A stretch of DNA of 64,000 nt from the NCBI GenBank assembly GCA_050944685.1, contig JBMNRP010000008.1, forward strand, positions 1-64,000. Direction: 5' to 3'. Origin of the DNA: CADBRN01 sp050944685. Lineage in GTDB: Bacteria; Bacillota; Clostridia; Lachnospirales; Lachnospiraceae. The translations under genes and the position numbers were made by a program. The notes under the pieces are model-generated. The model saw only the letters and a list, made by a program, of their open reading frames with translations, had not been told where the DNA came from and ran no database searches. Below, piece by piece: positions 16,896 through 26,113 of this stretch; position 1 is the stretch's first letter; every line of letters begins with the position of its first letter.

Positions 16896-18164
16896 ATGAA
16901 AATATTTGCACTGGTCCTGTTTCTGCTCATGTATGTTATCATGATCGCGCTGCCAAGAAGGCGCGTTCTGGCTGCCATCATCACAGCCGTGATCTTTCTG
17001 ATCGCGGGCATCATGCCCGTCACGAAGGTGCCCGCGGCAATCAACTGGAACGTCCTGATGATGATGGCAGGAACCATGGTTCTGGTTCACTTTTTCATCG
17101 TCTCGAAAATGCCGAACCGGATCGCGGACTTCCTGCTCGATAAATCGAAAAATGTCATGTGGGTCACGATCTACATGTCCCTGTTCGCGGGAATCATCTC
17201 CGCCTTCATCGACAACGTAGCGACTGTCCTGATGGTCGCGCCGGTCGGTCTCGCCATCTGCAAAAAGCTCAATATTTCACCGGTGCCGATGATTCTCTCC
17301 ATCGCCGTCTCCTCAAATCTGCAGGGCGCCGCCACTCTCGTCGGAGATACCACCTCCATCATGCTCGGCGCTTACGCGAAAATGGATTTCACATCGTTTT
17401 TCTGGATGAAGGGTAGACCGGGCATGTTTTTCGCAGTAGAGCTCGGCGCGCTCGCGACCGTTCCGATTATGATGTTTCTGTTCCGCAAAGAAAAGAGCCC
17501 GGTCCACGCCAATGAGATCACTGAGGTAAAAGATAAGGTTCCGACGATTTTTTTGTGCGGCATGGTCGTCGCCCTGATCTGCGCTTCCTTTATTCCGGAC
17601 AAACCGGATATCACCAACGGCGTAATCTGTGTGGTCTTTGCCCTGATTGCCGTCTGCTATGACCTGATCCGGACGCACAGCGGCGCTAACTCAAAAAACG
17701 CACTGCTCTCCATTGATCTGCAGACTCTGATCCTTCTGACGTGTCTCTTTATCATCATCGAGGGTGTCACCGAGGTCGGAATCATCGACGATTTCTCCGC
17801 CTGGATCGTAAAGATCGGAGGACATAACCTGTTTCTTCTGTATTCAATCGTGGTGTGGGGCTCCGTGCTGATTTCCGCCTTCGTGGACAATATTCCCTAT
17901 GTGGCTACGATGCTTCCGGTTCTATCCGCGGTCTGTACCTCGCTGAACATCGAGCCCTACCTTCTCTACTTCGGTCTGCTGAGCGGAGCGACCCTAGGCG
18001 GCAATCTGACCCCGATCGGAGCCTCGGCCAATATCGCGGCCGTCGGCATGCTGAAGCAGTACGGACACGAGGTAAGCTTCAAAGATTTCATGCGGATCGG
18101 TGTTCCGTTCACACTCGCTGCCGTCACCGTCGGCTACCTGTTCATCTGGTTCGTATGGAAGTAA
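16896..18164 (+). CDS. ArsB/NhaD/SLC13-type (ion transporter superfamily) permease
   Basis: 422 residues, about 11-12 membrane helices. Start at ATG 16896 with CGGAGG before it. Two similar halves each have a re-entrant motif: FIDNVATVLMVAPVGLAI in the first and FVDNIPYVATMLPVLSAV in the second, plus GATLGGNLTPIGASANIAAVG. These belong to the IT superfamily that includes anion and Na+/H+ transporters. The substrate is unknown. It lies 40 bases after the CinA-like gene and is probably co-transcribed, ending at the terminator at 18176-18222. Confidence 0.88.
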   Translation: MKIFALVLFLLMYVIMIALPRRRVLAAIITAVIFLIAGIMPVTKVPAAINWNVLMMMAGTMVLVHFFIVSKMPNRIADFLLDKSKNVMWVTIYMSLFAGIISAFIDNVATVLMVAPVGLAICKKLNISPVPMILSIAVSSNLQGAATLVGDTTSIMLGAYAKMDFTSFFWMKGRPGMFFAVELGALATVPIMMFLFRKEKSPVHANEITEVKDKVPTIFLCGMVVALICASFIPDKPDITNGVICVVFALIAVCYDLIRTHSGANSKNALLSIDLQTLILLTCLFIIIEGVTEVGIIDDFSAWIVKIGGHNLFLLYSIVVWGSVLISAFVDNIPYVATMLPVLSAVCTSLNIEPYLLYFGLLSGATLGGNLTPIGASANIAAVGMLKQYGHEVSFKDFMRIGVPFTLAAVTVGYLFIWFVWK

Positions 18165-18175
18165 CGCCGAAGATA

Positions 18176-18222
18176 AACCGGCCGTCCTCCTTCCCGGAAG
18201 GGAAGAAGAACGGCCGGTTTTA
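18176..18222. terminator. Terminator between the permease and the MacB-like gene
   Basis: ACCGGCCGT and ACGGCCGGT form a GC-rich stem followed by TTTTATTG on the plus strand, with an A-containing flank (AGATAA) on the other side. Confidence 0.85.
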
Positions 18223-18225
18223 TTG

Positions 18226-19467
18226 TTATTCGGAATAGCGCAGTGCGTCGATCGGTTTTTTCCGGGCTGCCTTCTGGGCCGGATAGATTCCGAACACTAC
18301 GCCGATGAGGGCAGAGAACAGGACCGCGATGCCCGCCACGCCGGAATCCATGGTGAGCGTGCCCGAGCTGAACAGATTCCCCGCCGTGTGGATAATGATT
18401 TCCGATGTCAGGATGCCCGCCGCGCACCCGGCCAGGCTGACGATCAGCGCCTCCAGGAGAAACTGCATCAGAATGCTTCCCTGCGTCGCCCCGATGGCCT
18501 TCCGGATGCCGATCTCGCGCGTCCTTTCCGTGACGGAAACGAGCATGATGTTCATGATCCCGATTCCTCCGACCAGAAGCGAGATCGCCGCGATTCCTCC
18601 GAGAAGCAGCGAAAACGTATTGGATATTTCCGCACGCGCTTCCATGATTTCCTCCTGGCTCGTCACCGTAAAGGCGTCCTCATCATTGGAAAACCGCTCC
18701 AGAAGAACACTGTTCACATAGCTCTCGGCTCCGTCCATGGAATCTTCGTCCGACGCCGACACGTAGAACTGCGAGATATCGAGGACATTGTCCGAAATCC
18801 GGCTCATGGTCGTGTATGGAATGAAGCCCTCCAGGGTGACGCTCTCCGAATCGCTGCTGTCCTCTGAGTCGTCCGAATTCGTCGAATCGGACGACTGACG
18901 GATGCTCATCTGAGACCCCGGCGTTGACGCGTCCTCAGCGAGCACCCCGACGACCTCAAATTTTCTTCCGTCCAGTGAAAGACTCTCGCCCACCGCATTG
19001 GCGTGTCCGAAAAATTCCACTGCCGTATCGTAAGAAAGCACGATCACGTAATTGTTATTATCCAGATCCGTCGATTTCAGTATGCGCCCGAACGCCACCT
19101 CGTCCATCCCCATAATGCGGAAATAGCCGCCCGATACGCCGTAGAGATTCGTCGAACCTTCCGTGTAGGAAGTCTCCCCGGTCGCGCTGCTCTGTGCGAT
19201 CGGCGACACATCTCCGACTGATTCGTCATCGAACATGCTGATCAGCTCAGAATACCGGATCGGAACATCCTTGTCGTCGCTGATCTGCACGCTCAGGTAA
19301 TCAGTTCCCATCGAATTCACCGAGTCCATCACGTCATTTGTCGCCCCGTTGGTAATCGAGACCAGAACGATCAGCGCGGTGACGCCGATAATGATCCCCA
19401 GCATCGTGAGAAAGGTACGCAATTTATTTGACAGGATTGCCCGCCAGGCCATTTTCAGTGTCTGCAT
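18226..19467 (-). CDS. MacB-like ABC exporter permease
   Basis: 413 residues. One N-terminal membrane helix (LRTFLTMLGIIIGVTALIVLVSI), a large extracellular MacB core domain (about 40-280, with an acidic Ser-rich loop SDSTNSDDSEDSSDS) and three C-terminal helices with the FtsX signature (VGGIGIMNIMLVSVTERTREIGIRKAIGA). MacB-type exporters move peptides, toxins or drugs by a pump-like motion without carrying substrate through the helices. It is the last gene of a three-gene operon with an adaptor and an ATPase, 15 bases after the ATPase. Confidence 0.94.
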   Translation of the reverse strand: MQTLKMAWRAILSNKLRTFLTMLGIIIGVTALIVLVSITNGATNDVMDSVNSMGTDYLSVQISDDKDVPIRYSELISMFDDESVGDVSPIAQSSATGETSYTEGSTNLYGVSGGYFRIMGMDEVAFGRILKSTDLDNNNYVIVLSYDTAVEFFGHANAVGESLSLDGRKFEVVGVLAEDASTPGSQMSIRQSSDSTNSDDSEDSSDSESVTLEGFIPYTTMSRISDNVLDISQFYVSASDEDSMDGAESYVNSVLLERFSNDEDAFTVTSQEEIMEARAEISNTFSLLLGGIAAISLLVGGIGIMNIMLVSVTERTREIGIRKAIGATQGSILMQFLLEALIVSLAGCAAGILTSEIIIHTAGNLFSSGTLTMDSGVAGIAVLFSALIGVVFGIYPAQKAARKKPIDALRYSE

Positions 19468-19482
19468 ATATCAGCACCCCGC

Positions 19483-20181
19483 TTATCCCTCGTATTCCGA
19501 ATGATCGTATCCTATTTTCGCCTCGGAAAGCCGGCCGTCCCGGATGCGGACCTTCCGCTCCGCTTCATCCGAGATGTCGTTGTCGTGTGTAATCAGGACA
19601 ATGGTATTACCCGCGTCGTGAAGTTCATGAAACAGATCCATGATTTCCCTTCCCGTTCTGGAATCCAGGTTCCCGGTCGGCTCGTCCGCCAGGAAAAGAG
19701 AGGGCTCCGTGACCAGCGCGCGCGCAATCGCCACTCTCTGCTGCTGGCCTCCCGACAGCTCGGAGGGTTTGTGCTTCCTCCTGGAAGAGAGCCCGACACG
19801 GTCAAGGGCCGCCCTCACGCGGTCCTTCCGCTCGGATAACGGCACCTTCTGATAGATGAGAGGAAGCTCCACATTTTCCTCTGCAGTCATTTTCGGCAGC
19901 AGATTGAAGTTCTGAAAGATAAAGCCGATTTTCCGGTTGCGGATATGCGCCAGCTCATTCTCGGAATACTCCTCGATTTTCGTGCCGTCCAAAATATATA
20001 CTCCCTCGTCCGCCGTGTCCAGGCACCCGATGATATTCATCATCGTGGATTTTCCGCTCCCGGACGGACCCACGATACTGACAAACTCCCCGTCTTCGAT
20101 CGTGAGCGTCGCCTTGTCCAGGGCGGTCACCGTCTCTTCTCCAATCTGGTATCTTTTACAGACATTCCGAAGCTCAATCAT
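19483..20181 (-). CDS. MacB/LolD-type ABC ATP-binding protein
   Basis: 232 residues. Walker A GPSGSGKST, Q-loop FQNFNLLP, signature LSGGQQQRVAIARAL, Walker B LFLADEPTGNLD and the H-loop ITHD are all intact. It powers the adjacent MacB-like permease. It starts 14 bases after the adaptor gene stop, so the three genes form one unit. Confidence 0.96.
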   Translation of the reverse strand: MIELRNVCKRYQIGEETVTALDKATLTIEDGEFVSIVGPSGSGKSTMMNIIGCLDTADEGVYILDGTKIEEYSENELAHIRNRKIGFIFQNFNLLPKMTAEENVELPLIYQKVPLSERKDRVRAALDRVGLSSRRKHKPSELSGGQQQRVAIARALVTEPSLFLADEPTGNLDSRTGREIMDLFHELHDAGNTIVLITHDNDISDEAERKVRIRDGRLSEAKIGYDHSEYEG

Positions 20182-20195
20182 CCGAAAGCCTCCCT

Positions 20196-22505
20196 TCAGT
20201 TCTGGCTCTGGGTGCCGCCGGGAGCCTGACCGCCAGAGGGCATCTGGCCTCCGGAGGGCGCCTGGCCTCCGGAATTGTCCCCCATACTCGGCATGGTGCT
20301 TCCGTCGCTGCCGGGAGCTCCCGACTGATTTCCGCTGCTCGATGAGATATTTCCGGTCTTCTCGTAATAGACCGTGTCACCCTCCGAGAGGCCGTCCGTG
20401 ATCACGACCTGATCTCCGTCGGACAGTCCCGTCGTAACTTCGGTCTTGCCGGAGAGATTGCCGTCTTCATCCGTTTCAGTGTAGACGTAAGTCGAATTGC
20501 CCTCCTCCTGAATGGCATTGACCGGAATGAGAATCGCGTTTTCTTCGCTTTCTTCGATCACGATCGTCGCAGAGGCACTCATGCCGACCTTCATGCCGTC
20601 TTCCTTCGGGACCGAAATCGTCACCGTATACTTCGCGCTTCCGTTTCCTGAACTGCTCGCCGTCTGGGCTACATCGGTGACGGTCCCCTCCAGGGTCTGA
20701 TCCTCGAGGGCATCCAGTGTGATTTCCGCGCTCTGATCCACCTCGACACTATTGATATCCAGCTCGTCGACGCTGACTTCCAGCGACATGGTATCCTCGT
20801 CCATATAAGTGAATGCCTTCACCAGGTCACTTTCATAAGAAGTGCTGTCCTCAGTATCCGTCTCGTCGGTCGAAGAAGATGCGGACGTATCGGAAGAGCT
20901 TCCGGACGAAGTGCTGGCGGATCCGCTTGCGGATGAAGTACTGCTGCCCGTTCCGCTGCCGGAAGAGCCGGTATTCCCGGAGGAAGTGCTTCCCGATGTA
21001 TTTCCCGATGTGGTATCACTGTCAGTGGACGATGTGCTTTCATCCGAACTATCGTCGGAACTTTCTGAGCTTTCATCTGACGCAGTCGCCGGAAATGTAA
21101 TGGTTACGATCATGGTTTTTCCGTCATCGTAAATTTTATAGCTGTCATAGGAACCCCCGGTAATGCTGTCGGATGTGAATCGGTATCCGTCCGCAGCATT
21201 CATGGTAACAATGGCGGTATAACTCGTTCCCGCTTCAAACGTGGTACCGGTCATCTTCCAATCCACGGTTCCGCTCCAGCTGCCGTCCGCCGCCTGAACC
21301 GTCGTCTGCGCGGTCGCCCCGGTAACCGGAGCGGTGACATAGAGATTTGCGCTTCCTCTGTACTCTTCGCTCTGTACGATGCTGAAAGAAATCGTCTGAT
21401 CCTCAGAAGTGGTCTCCGCGGATGCCGTTCCGGAAGCAGTCAGTTCTGAAATTTCGGACTGTTCCGTCGACCCGGTTTCTTCATCGGCCAGAACCACGGA
21501 CTCGGATTCCGTGTCCGTCCCGGTGCTTTCCGTTTCCTGATCCGATGATGCGCAGGAAGTCAGTTCCGCTGCTTCCTCATCGGAAATCGCCGTATACGTG
21601 ACATAGTCCGCAAGCACCGCTGCCGTTTCGGTTCCAACCGAGGAAGTCGTCGTGGACGCTGCGGATGATGCAGATGTTGTGGATGTCGTGTCGGACGACC
21701 CGCTGTCATCCCCGGTGCTGATTCCGACCTCCGCGATCGTACCGGTCTGTGTCGCCGTGATGGTATCCGTCTGCGATATTGTAATCAGAGACTGGAGCTC
21801 GGAGACGAGAGCGGAGCGGTCCTCGCTGAGCTCCTGATATTCCACCGAGGCGCTGTCCGAGGTCAGTGTGCAGAGCGTGTCCCCGCTGTCCACCTCGTCG
21901 CCGGCTTCCACCGCGACCGACTCCACGGTTCCCGAGGCAGCCGTCACATTGACGATCTCGCTCGTATCTCCGCCGACAGCGATATCGATGATGGTACCTT
22001 TTTCTTTCATGATTTCCGCCACATCATCGCCGTCCGAAATATAGACGGCGGTGACCGTCCCCGAGACTCCTGCCGTGATCGTCTCCTCGCTGGTATCGTC
22101 CTGGGCGTCCTCCAGTTCCGCGTCGATCTCGTCGATCTTCTCCTGAACGTCTGTCATGGCGGACAGAACGGAGGCGTGGTCCACCTTTGCCAGAACATCG
22201 CCCGCCGTGACCTCATCTCCCTCTGATACACAGACCTCATCATAAATCAGGGAAGACGGAACCTTAATCGAATCTCCGGTTCCGCTTTCCAGCGTACCGG
22301 TTCCCTCGATCGAATTCGTCAGCGTTCCGACGGTCGCCTCCGCGCTCGAAATCTGCGTTTCGGAGGAGGTCTCTCCCTTCACGGATCTTGTATTCACATA
22401 GATCGCGGATCCTGTCACCGCAGCCGCAGCAATCACCGCGGTCGGGATCCAGACTTTTTTCTTTTTCAATGATTTTCCGATGGTTTTCAAAAAATTTTTC
22501 TTCAT
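20196..22505 (-). CDS. Membrane-fusion-type adaptor of the MacAB-like exporter with a large Ser/Thr-rich insertion
   Basis: 769 residues, about twice the usual size of a MacA/HlyD-type adaptor. The ATG at 22505 is preferred over a GTG three codons earlier because GGGGAGG then has proper spacing. One N-terminal membrane helix (WIPTAVIAAAAVTGSAIYV) is followed by several lipoyl-like segments (VCVSEGDEVTAGDVLAKVD, VYISDGDDVAEIMKEKGTI, VAVEAGDEVDSGDTLCTL). A stretch of about 300 residues rich in Ser, Thr, Asp and Glu is inserted; it contains an Ig-like module (VDWKMTGTTFEAGTSYTAIV, about 400-470). The beta-barrel returns at about 610-740. In Gram-positives such adaptors sit outside the membrane; the insertion may span or touch the cell wall (inference). 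Confidence 0.9.
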   Translation of the reverse strand: MKKNFLKTIGKSLKKKKVWIPTAVIAAAAVTGSAIYVNTRSVKGETSSETQISSAEATVGTLTNSIEGTGTLESGTGDSIKVPSSLIYDEVCVSEGDEVTAGDVLAKVDHASVLSAMTDVQEKIDEIDAELEDAQDDTSEETITAGVSGTVTAVYISDGDDVAEIMKEKGTIIDIAVGGDTSEIVNVTAASGTVESVAVEAGDEVDSGDTLCTLTSDSASVEYQELSEDRSALVSELQSLITISQTDTITATQTGTIAEVGISTGDDSGSSDTTSTTSASSAASTTTSSVGTETAAVLADYVTYTAISDEEAAELTSCASSDQETESTGTDTESESVVLADEETGSTEQSEISELTASGTASAETTSEDQTISFSIVQSEEYRGSANLYVTAPVTGATAQTTVQAADGSWSGTVDWKMTGTTFEAGTSYTAIVTMNAADGYRFTSDSITGGSYDSYKIYDDGKTMIVTITFPATASDESSESSDDSSDESTSSTDSDTTSGNTSGSTSSGNTGSSGSGTGSSTSSASGSASTSSGSSSDTSASSSTDETDTEDSTSYESDLVKAFTYMDEDTMSLEVSVDELDINSVEVDQSAEITLDALEDQTLEGTVTDVAQTASSSGNGSAKYTVTISVPKEDGMKVGMSASATIVIEESEENAILIPVNAIQEEGNSTYVYTETDEDGNLSGKTEVTTGLSDGDQVVITDGLSEGDTVYYEKTGNISSSSGNQSGAPGSDGSTMPSMGDNSGGQAPSGGQMPSGGQAPGGTQSQN

Positions 22506-22922
22506 CTGTCTCACCCTCCCCGGGAAAGCTGTTGTTGCCTGCAGTCATCTTCTTCATCATAAGAAGCGAACCTAAACCAGACCTTAAACATTTTTTTGTA
22601 TTATGTTTCGTACAATTTCCACCGGATCCGCCAAATCTTCCCGGATAATTCCGGCCGGTCCGGACAGCGCTCTCCGATTCGGGTTAAATATTCTGTCAAT
22701 TTCAAAAAAATGCCACGGATCCGGTCAAAATGATGGTGGAATTTTTTCATCCGGGAGGCGAAAAATACAGCAAAATCCTAACGTTCCGGGTTTATGGAAG
22801 GCAATATTGTTATTGCATTCACAATTCGTTTATAGTAAGATGAATTCAGGACGCTAACTGGGATGGATGCGCTTTTTTTTGTGTTTTCACCAGAAAGGCA
22901 ACATACTTAAGGAGGTATAGTT
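22506..22922. other. Divergent intergenic region between the exporter operon and the bcd operon
   Basis: About 417 bases without a gene. The right end holds the bcd promoter and a Rex-like operator (22807-22836) and the strong ribosome site AAGGAGG. The exporter operon promoter must also lie here but I could not place it with confidence; a TTGACA exists on the minus strand near 22700 without a clear -10. Confidence 0.6.
22807..22836 (+). promoter_or_regulatory. Promoter of bcd-etfBA with overlapping Rex-like operator
   Basis: TTGTTATTGCATTCACAA (22807-22824) matches the clostridial Rex pattern TTGTTAA-N4-TTAACAA at 6 of 7 positions in each half. It overlaps a candidate -35 TTGTTA (18-base spacer) of the -10 TATAGT (22831-22836). 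Rex is an NADH/NAD-sensing repressor known to control butyrate genes in clostridia. Assignment is by pattern only. Confidence 0.6.
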
Positions 22923-24065
22923 ATGGAACTAAAGTTATCCCGTGAACAGGAACTGGTCCGCAAAATGGTCCGGGACTTTGCCGAGAACGAGATCGCTCCG
23001 ATTGCCGCTGACACCGACAAGAACAGCGAGTATCCGGCAGAGACAATTGACAAGCTTTTCCGTTACGGCGTAATGGGAATGTGCGTACCGAAGGAGTACG
23101 GCGGCGCAGGCGCTGATGATCTCTCCGCCACGATCGCGATCGAGGAAATCTCCAAGGCATGCGCTTCCACCGGTGATATCGTCGCCACGCACAACGGCCT
23201 GTGCTGCAACCCGATTATCACCTACGGAACCGAAGAGCAGAAGAAGAAATATCTTCCGATGCTGACCACCGGACACAAGGTCGGCGCTTTCTGCCTGACC
23301 GAGCCGAACGCCGGATCAGACGCATCCAAGGGAACGACCACCGCTGTTCTTGACGGAGATCATTATGTACTGAACGGATCCAAGATCTTCATCACCAACG
23401 GTTATGTCGCGGATGTACTCGTCGTCTTCGCTATGACGAACCCGGCTCTTGGAACAAAAGGCATCTCTGCTTTCATCGTCGAGAGCTCCTTCCCGGGATT
23501 CTCCGTCGGGAAACATGAGGAGAAGATGGGACTGCACGGATCTCCGACGGCTGAGATCGTATTCACGGACTGCATCGTTCCGAAGGAAAACCTCCTGGGA
23601 ATTGAAGGAAAAGGATTCAACATCGCCATGGCTACGCTGGACGGCGGACGTATCGGAATCGCCGCTCAGTCGCTGGGAATCGCAGAGGGCGCCATGAAAG
23701 AGGCCATGGACTTCACAAAGACCCGTGTACAGTTCGGACGTCCGATTTCCAAATTCCAGAACACCCAGTTCAAATTTGCCGACATGTATGTCGGAGTTCA
23801 GGCCGGCCAGCTGCTGACCTACAAGGCCGCTCTTGCCAAGATGACGCAGAAGCGCTTCACGGTCGAGGCTGCCTGCGCAAAGCTGTTCTGCTCCGAGCTC
23901 GCCATGAAGACGACGACCGAAGCGGTTCAGATGTTCGGCGGCTACGGTTACACGAAGGATTATCCGGTTGAGCGCATGATGCGCGATGCGAAGATCACTG
24001 AGATCTACGAAGGTACTTCCGAGATCCAGCGTGTCGTTATTTCCGGCAACATTCTGAGAAAGTAA
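22923..24065 (+). CDS. bcd: Butyryl-CoA dehydrogenase (short-chain acyl-CoA dehydrogenase)
   Basis: 380 residues, normal length. FAD enzyme that reduces crotonyl-CoA to butyryl-CoA, normally with EtfAB and often coupled to ferredoxin reduction. Family marks: FCLTEPNAGSDASKG, GSKIFITNG, ATLDGGRIGIAAQSLGIAEGA, MFGGYGYTKDYPVERMMRDAKI and the catalytic glutamate in IYEGTSEIQRVV. Ribosome site AAGGAGG. First gene of bcd-etfB-etfA, the compact bifurcating unit; hbd and thl are not in the window. Confidence 0.95.
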   Translation: MELKLSREQELVRKMVRDFAENEIAPIAADTDKNSEYPAETIDKLFRYGVMGMCVPKEYGGAGADDLSATIAIEEISKACASTGDIVATHNGLCCNPIITYGTEEQKKKYLPMLTTGHKVGAFCLTEPNAGSDASKGTTTAVLDGDHYVLNGSKIFITNGYVADVLVVFAMTNPALGTKGISAFIVESSFPGFSVGKHEEKMGLHGSPTAEIVFTDCIVPKENLLGIEGKGFNIAMATLDGGRIGIAAQSLGIAEGAMKEAMDFTKTRVQFGRPISKFQNTQFKFADMYVGVQAGQLLTYKAALAKMTQKRFTVEAACAKLFCSELAMKTTTEAVQMFGGYGYTKDYPVERMMRDAKITEIYEGTSEIQRVVISGNILRK

Positions 24066-24084
24066 AAGGAGGATTATTCAGATT

Positions 24085-24885
24085 ATGAAAATTATAGTTT
24101 GTGTAAAACAGGTGCCTGATACCTCCGGTAAGATTGCAGTAAAGCCTGATGGAACGCTGGACCGCGCTTCCATGCAGACCATCACGAACCCGGATGACCT
24201 GAACGCGGTTGAGGCCGCCCTGACCCTGAAAGAAGAGACGGGCGCCGAGGTTGTCGTCATCACGATGGGACCGCCGCCGGCAGAAGGAATGCTCCGCGAG
24301 ATTCTGGCACGCGGCGCTGACCGCGCGATCCTCGTTTCCGGACGTGAGTTCGGCGGATCCGATACATACGCTACCTCCCAGATCCTCGCTGCCGCGATCG
24401 ACCATCTGGGACTGGAAAAAGATGACGTTATCTTCTGCGGACGTCAGGCCATCGACGGTGATACCGCTCAGGTCGGACCGCAGATCGCCGAGAAGCTCGG
24501 TGTTCCGCAGGTCACCTACGCGCAGGAAATCCACAAGGACGGCGACACCCTCACCGTTCAGCGTGCTCTGGAAGACGGATATATGCAGATCAAAGTGAAG
24601 ACTCCGTGCCTGATCACCTGCATCAAAGAGCTCAACGAGCCCCGTTACATGAGCATCGGCGGCATCTACACCGCTTTTGACAAGCCGATGGATGTCTACG
24701 ATTTCAATACCCTGAAAGACAGCCCGCTTATCGATGTCAACAACATCGGTCTGGCAGGTTCTCCGACAAACATCCTGATTTCCTTCACTCCGCCGCAGAA
24801 GGGCGCCGGACAGATGCTCGAAGGAAATGGCAAGGAGACCTGTGACAAGCTTGCCGGACTCCTGGGTGAGAAGCACATCATCTAA
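24085..24885 (+). CDS. etfB: Electron transfer flavoprotein beta subunit
   Basis: 266 residues. Smaller subunit of the Etf heterodimer, partner of Bcd. MKIIVCVKQVPDTS, NPDDLNAVEAALTLKE, ARGADRAILVSG, FCGRQAIDGDTAQVGPQIAE and YMSIGGIYTAFDKP are typical EtfB features. It begins 19 bases after bcd. In bifurcating Etfs this subunit carries the flavin that receives NADH electrons; whether this one bifurcates is inferred from its operon. Confidence 0.96.
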   Translation: MKIIVCVKQVPDTSGKIAVKPDGTLDRASMQTITNPDDLNAVEAALTLKEETGAEVVVITMGPPPAEGMLREILARGADRAILVSGREFGGSDTYATSQILAAAIDHLGLEKDDVIFCGRQAIDGDTAQVGPQIAEKLGVPQVTYAQEIHKDGDTLTVQRALEDGYMQIKVKTPCLITCIKELNEPRYMSIGGIYTAFDKPMDVYDFNTLKDSPLIDVNNIGLAGSPTNILISFTPPQKGAGQMLEGNGKETCDKLAGLLGEKHII

Positions 24886-24904
24886 GAAAGGAGAAATTCA
24901 TATC

Positions 24905-26044
24905 ATGGAAAATTTTGATAGCAGTAATGTATCTGCTTTTAAGGATGTATGGGTATTCTGCGAGCAGAGAGACGGTAAACTGATGCCGACCAATTTCGAG
25001 CTGATTTCCGAGGCCCGCCGCCTGGCTGACGAGCTTGGCGTTAAGCTGGTCGGACTTCTCCTGGGCGACAATGTCGAAGGACTGGCCAAAGAGCTCGGCG
25101 GATACGGCGCCGACAAGGTGATCGTTGTGAACGATCCGGCTCTGAAGGTTTACACCACCGACGCTTACGCAAAAGCTGTCTGCGATGTTATCGCGGACAG
25201 GAAGCCGGAGGTATTCCTCATCGGTGCTACCAATATCGGACGTGATCTCGGACCGAGATGCGCCGCACGCCTTCACACCGGACTCTGCGCTGACTGCACG
25301 CACCTCGATGTCGATATGGGAATCTACAAAGACTTTCTGAGAAACAACTCCGTTCTGAAGGAGGAGAGAATCGACGGACTGGGAATGACTAAGGTGCTCG
25401 GCAAGGATCATGACGTATCCAAGGATCTGAAGATGACCCGTCCGGCATTCGGCGGAAACCTGATGGCTTCCATCATCTGCCCGCGCTTCCGTCCGTCCAT
25501 GGCAACGGTTCGTCCCGGTGTTCTGAAGAAAGCTCCGTTCGACCAGGCGAAGGCTGACGCCTGCGAGATTGAGAATTACAAAGTCGACATCAAGCCGGAA
25601 GATCTGAAGACCGAGGTTGTTGATGTCGTTAAGGCTGCCAAGAAGCTCGTCGATCTGGTCGGCGCGGATTACATCGTCTCTGTCGGACGTGGTATCGCTT
25701 CCGATGTCGAAGGCGGAATCAAGCTGGCCGAGGATCTGGTCGACGCTCTGGGCGGCGGCGTAGTCGGCGGCTCCCGTGCGGCAATCGACTCCGGATGGCT
25801 TTCCGCTGACCATCAGGTTGGTCAGACCGGAAAAACCGTTCATCCGAAGGTTTATGTCGCACTCGGTATCTCCGGTGCGATCCAACACAAAGCCGGCATG
25901 CAGGATTCTGACTGCATCATCGCCATCAACAAGAATGAAGCGGCTCCGATCTTCGAGATCGCTGATTATGGAATTACCGGCGACCTGTTCAAGGTTACGC
26001 CGCTGCTGACGCAGGCAATCCGCGAGTATAAAGCAAACAAGTAA
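24905..26044 (+). CDS. etfA: Electron transfer flavoprotein alpha subunit
   Basis: 379 residues from ATG 24905, chosen because AAAGGAG lies just before it. N-terminal domain (VWVFCEQRDGKLMPTNFEL, RDLGPRCAARLHTGLCADC) and C-terminal FAD-binding domain (SVGRGIASDVEGGIKLAEDL, VGGSRAAIDSGWL, HQVGQTGKTVHPKVYVA, LGISGAIQHKAGMQDSDCII, EIADYGITGDLFKVTP). Completes the bcd-etfBA operon, followed by a strong terminator. Its C-terminal domain is a useful comparison for the EtfA-like part of the fusion protein at 46-48 kb. Confidence 0.96.
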   Translation: MENFDSSNVSAFKDVWVFCEQRDGKLMPTNFELISEARRLADELGVKLVGLLLGDNVEGLAKELGGYGADKVIVVNDPALKVYTTDAYAKAVCDVIADRKPEVFLIGATNIGRDLGPRCAARLHTGLCADCTHLDVDMGIYKDFLRNNSVLKEERIDGLGMTKVLGKDHDVSKDLKMTRPAFGGNLMASIICPRFRPSMATVRPGVLKKAPFDQAKADACEIENYKVDIKPEDLKTEVVDVVKAAKKLVDLVGADYIVSVGRGIASDVEGGIKLAEDLVDALGGGVVGGSRAAIDSGWLSADHQVGQTGKTVHPKVYVALGISGAIQHKAGMQDSDCIIAINKNEAAPIFEIADYGITGDLFKVTPLLTQAIREYKANK

Positions 26045-26070
26045 TCTGGCGGAGTATTTTCCATTATAAT

Positions 26071-26112
26071 AAATTCCCCGCGTGGTCTGAAAAATCGCGC
26101 GGGGAATTTTTC
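26071..26112. terminator. Terminator after etfA
   Basis: AAATTCCCCGCG and CGCGGGGAATTTTT form the stem, loop TGGTCTGAAAAAT. It also faces the convergent ABC-2 operon. Confidence 0.9.
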
Positions 26113-26113
26113 G

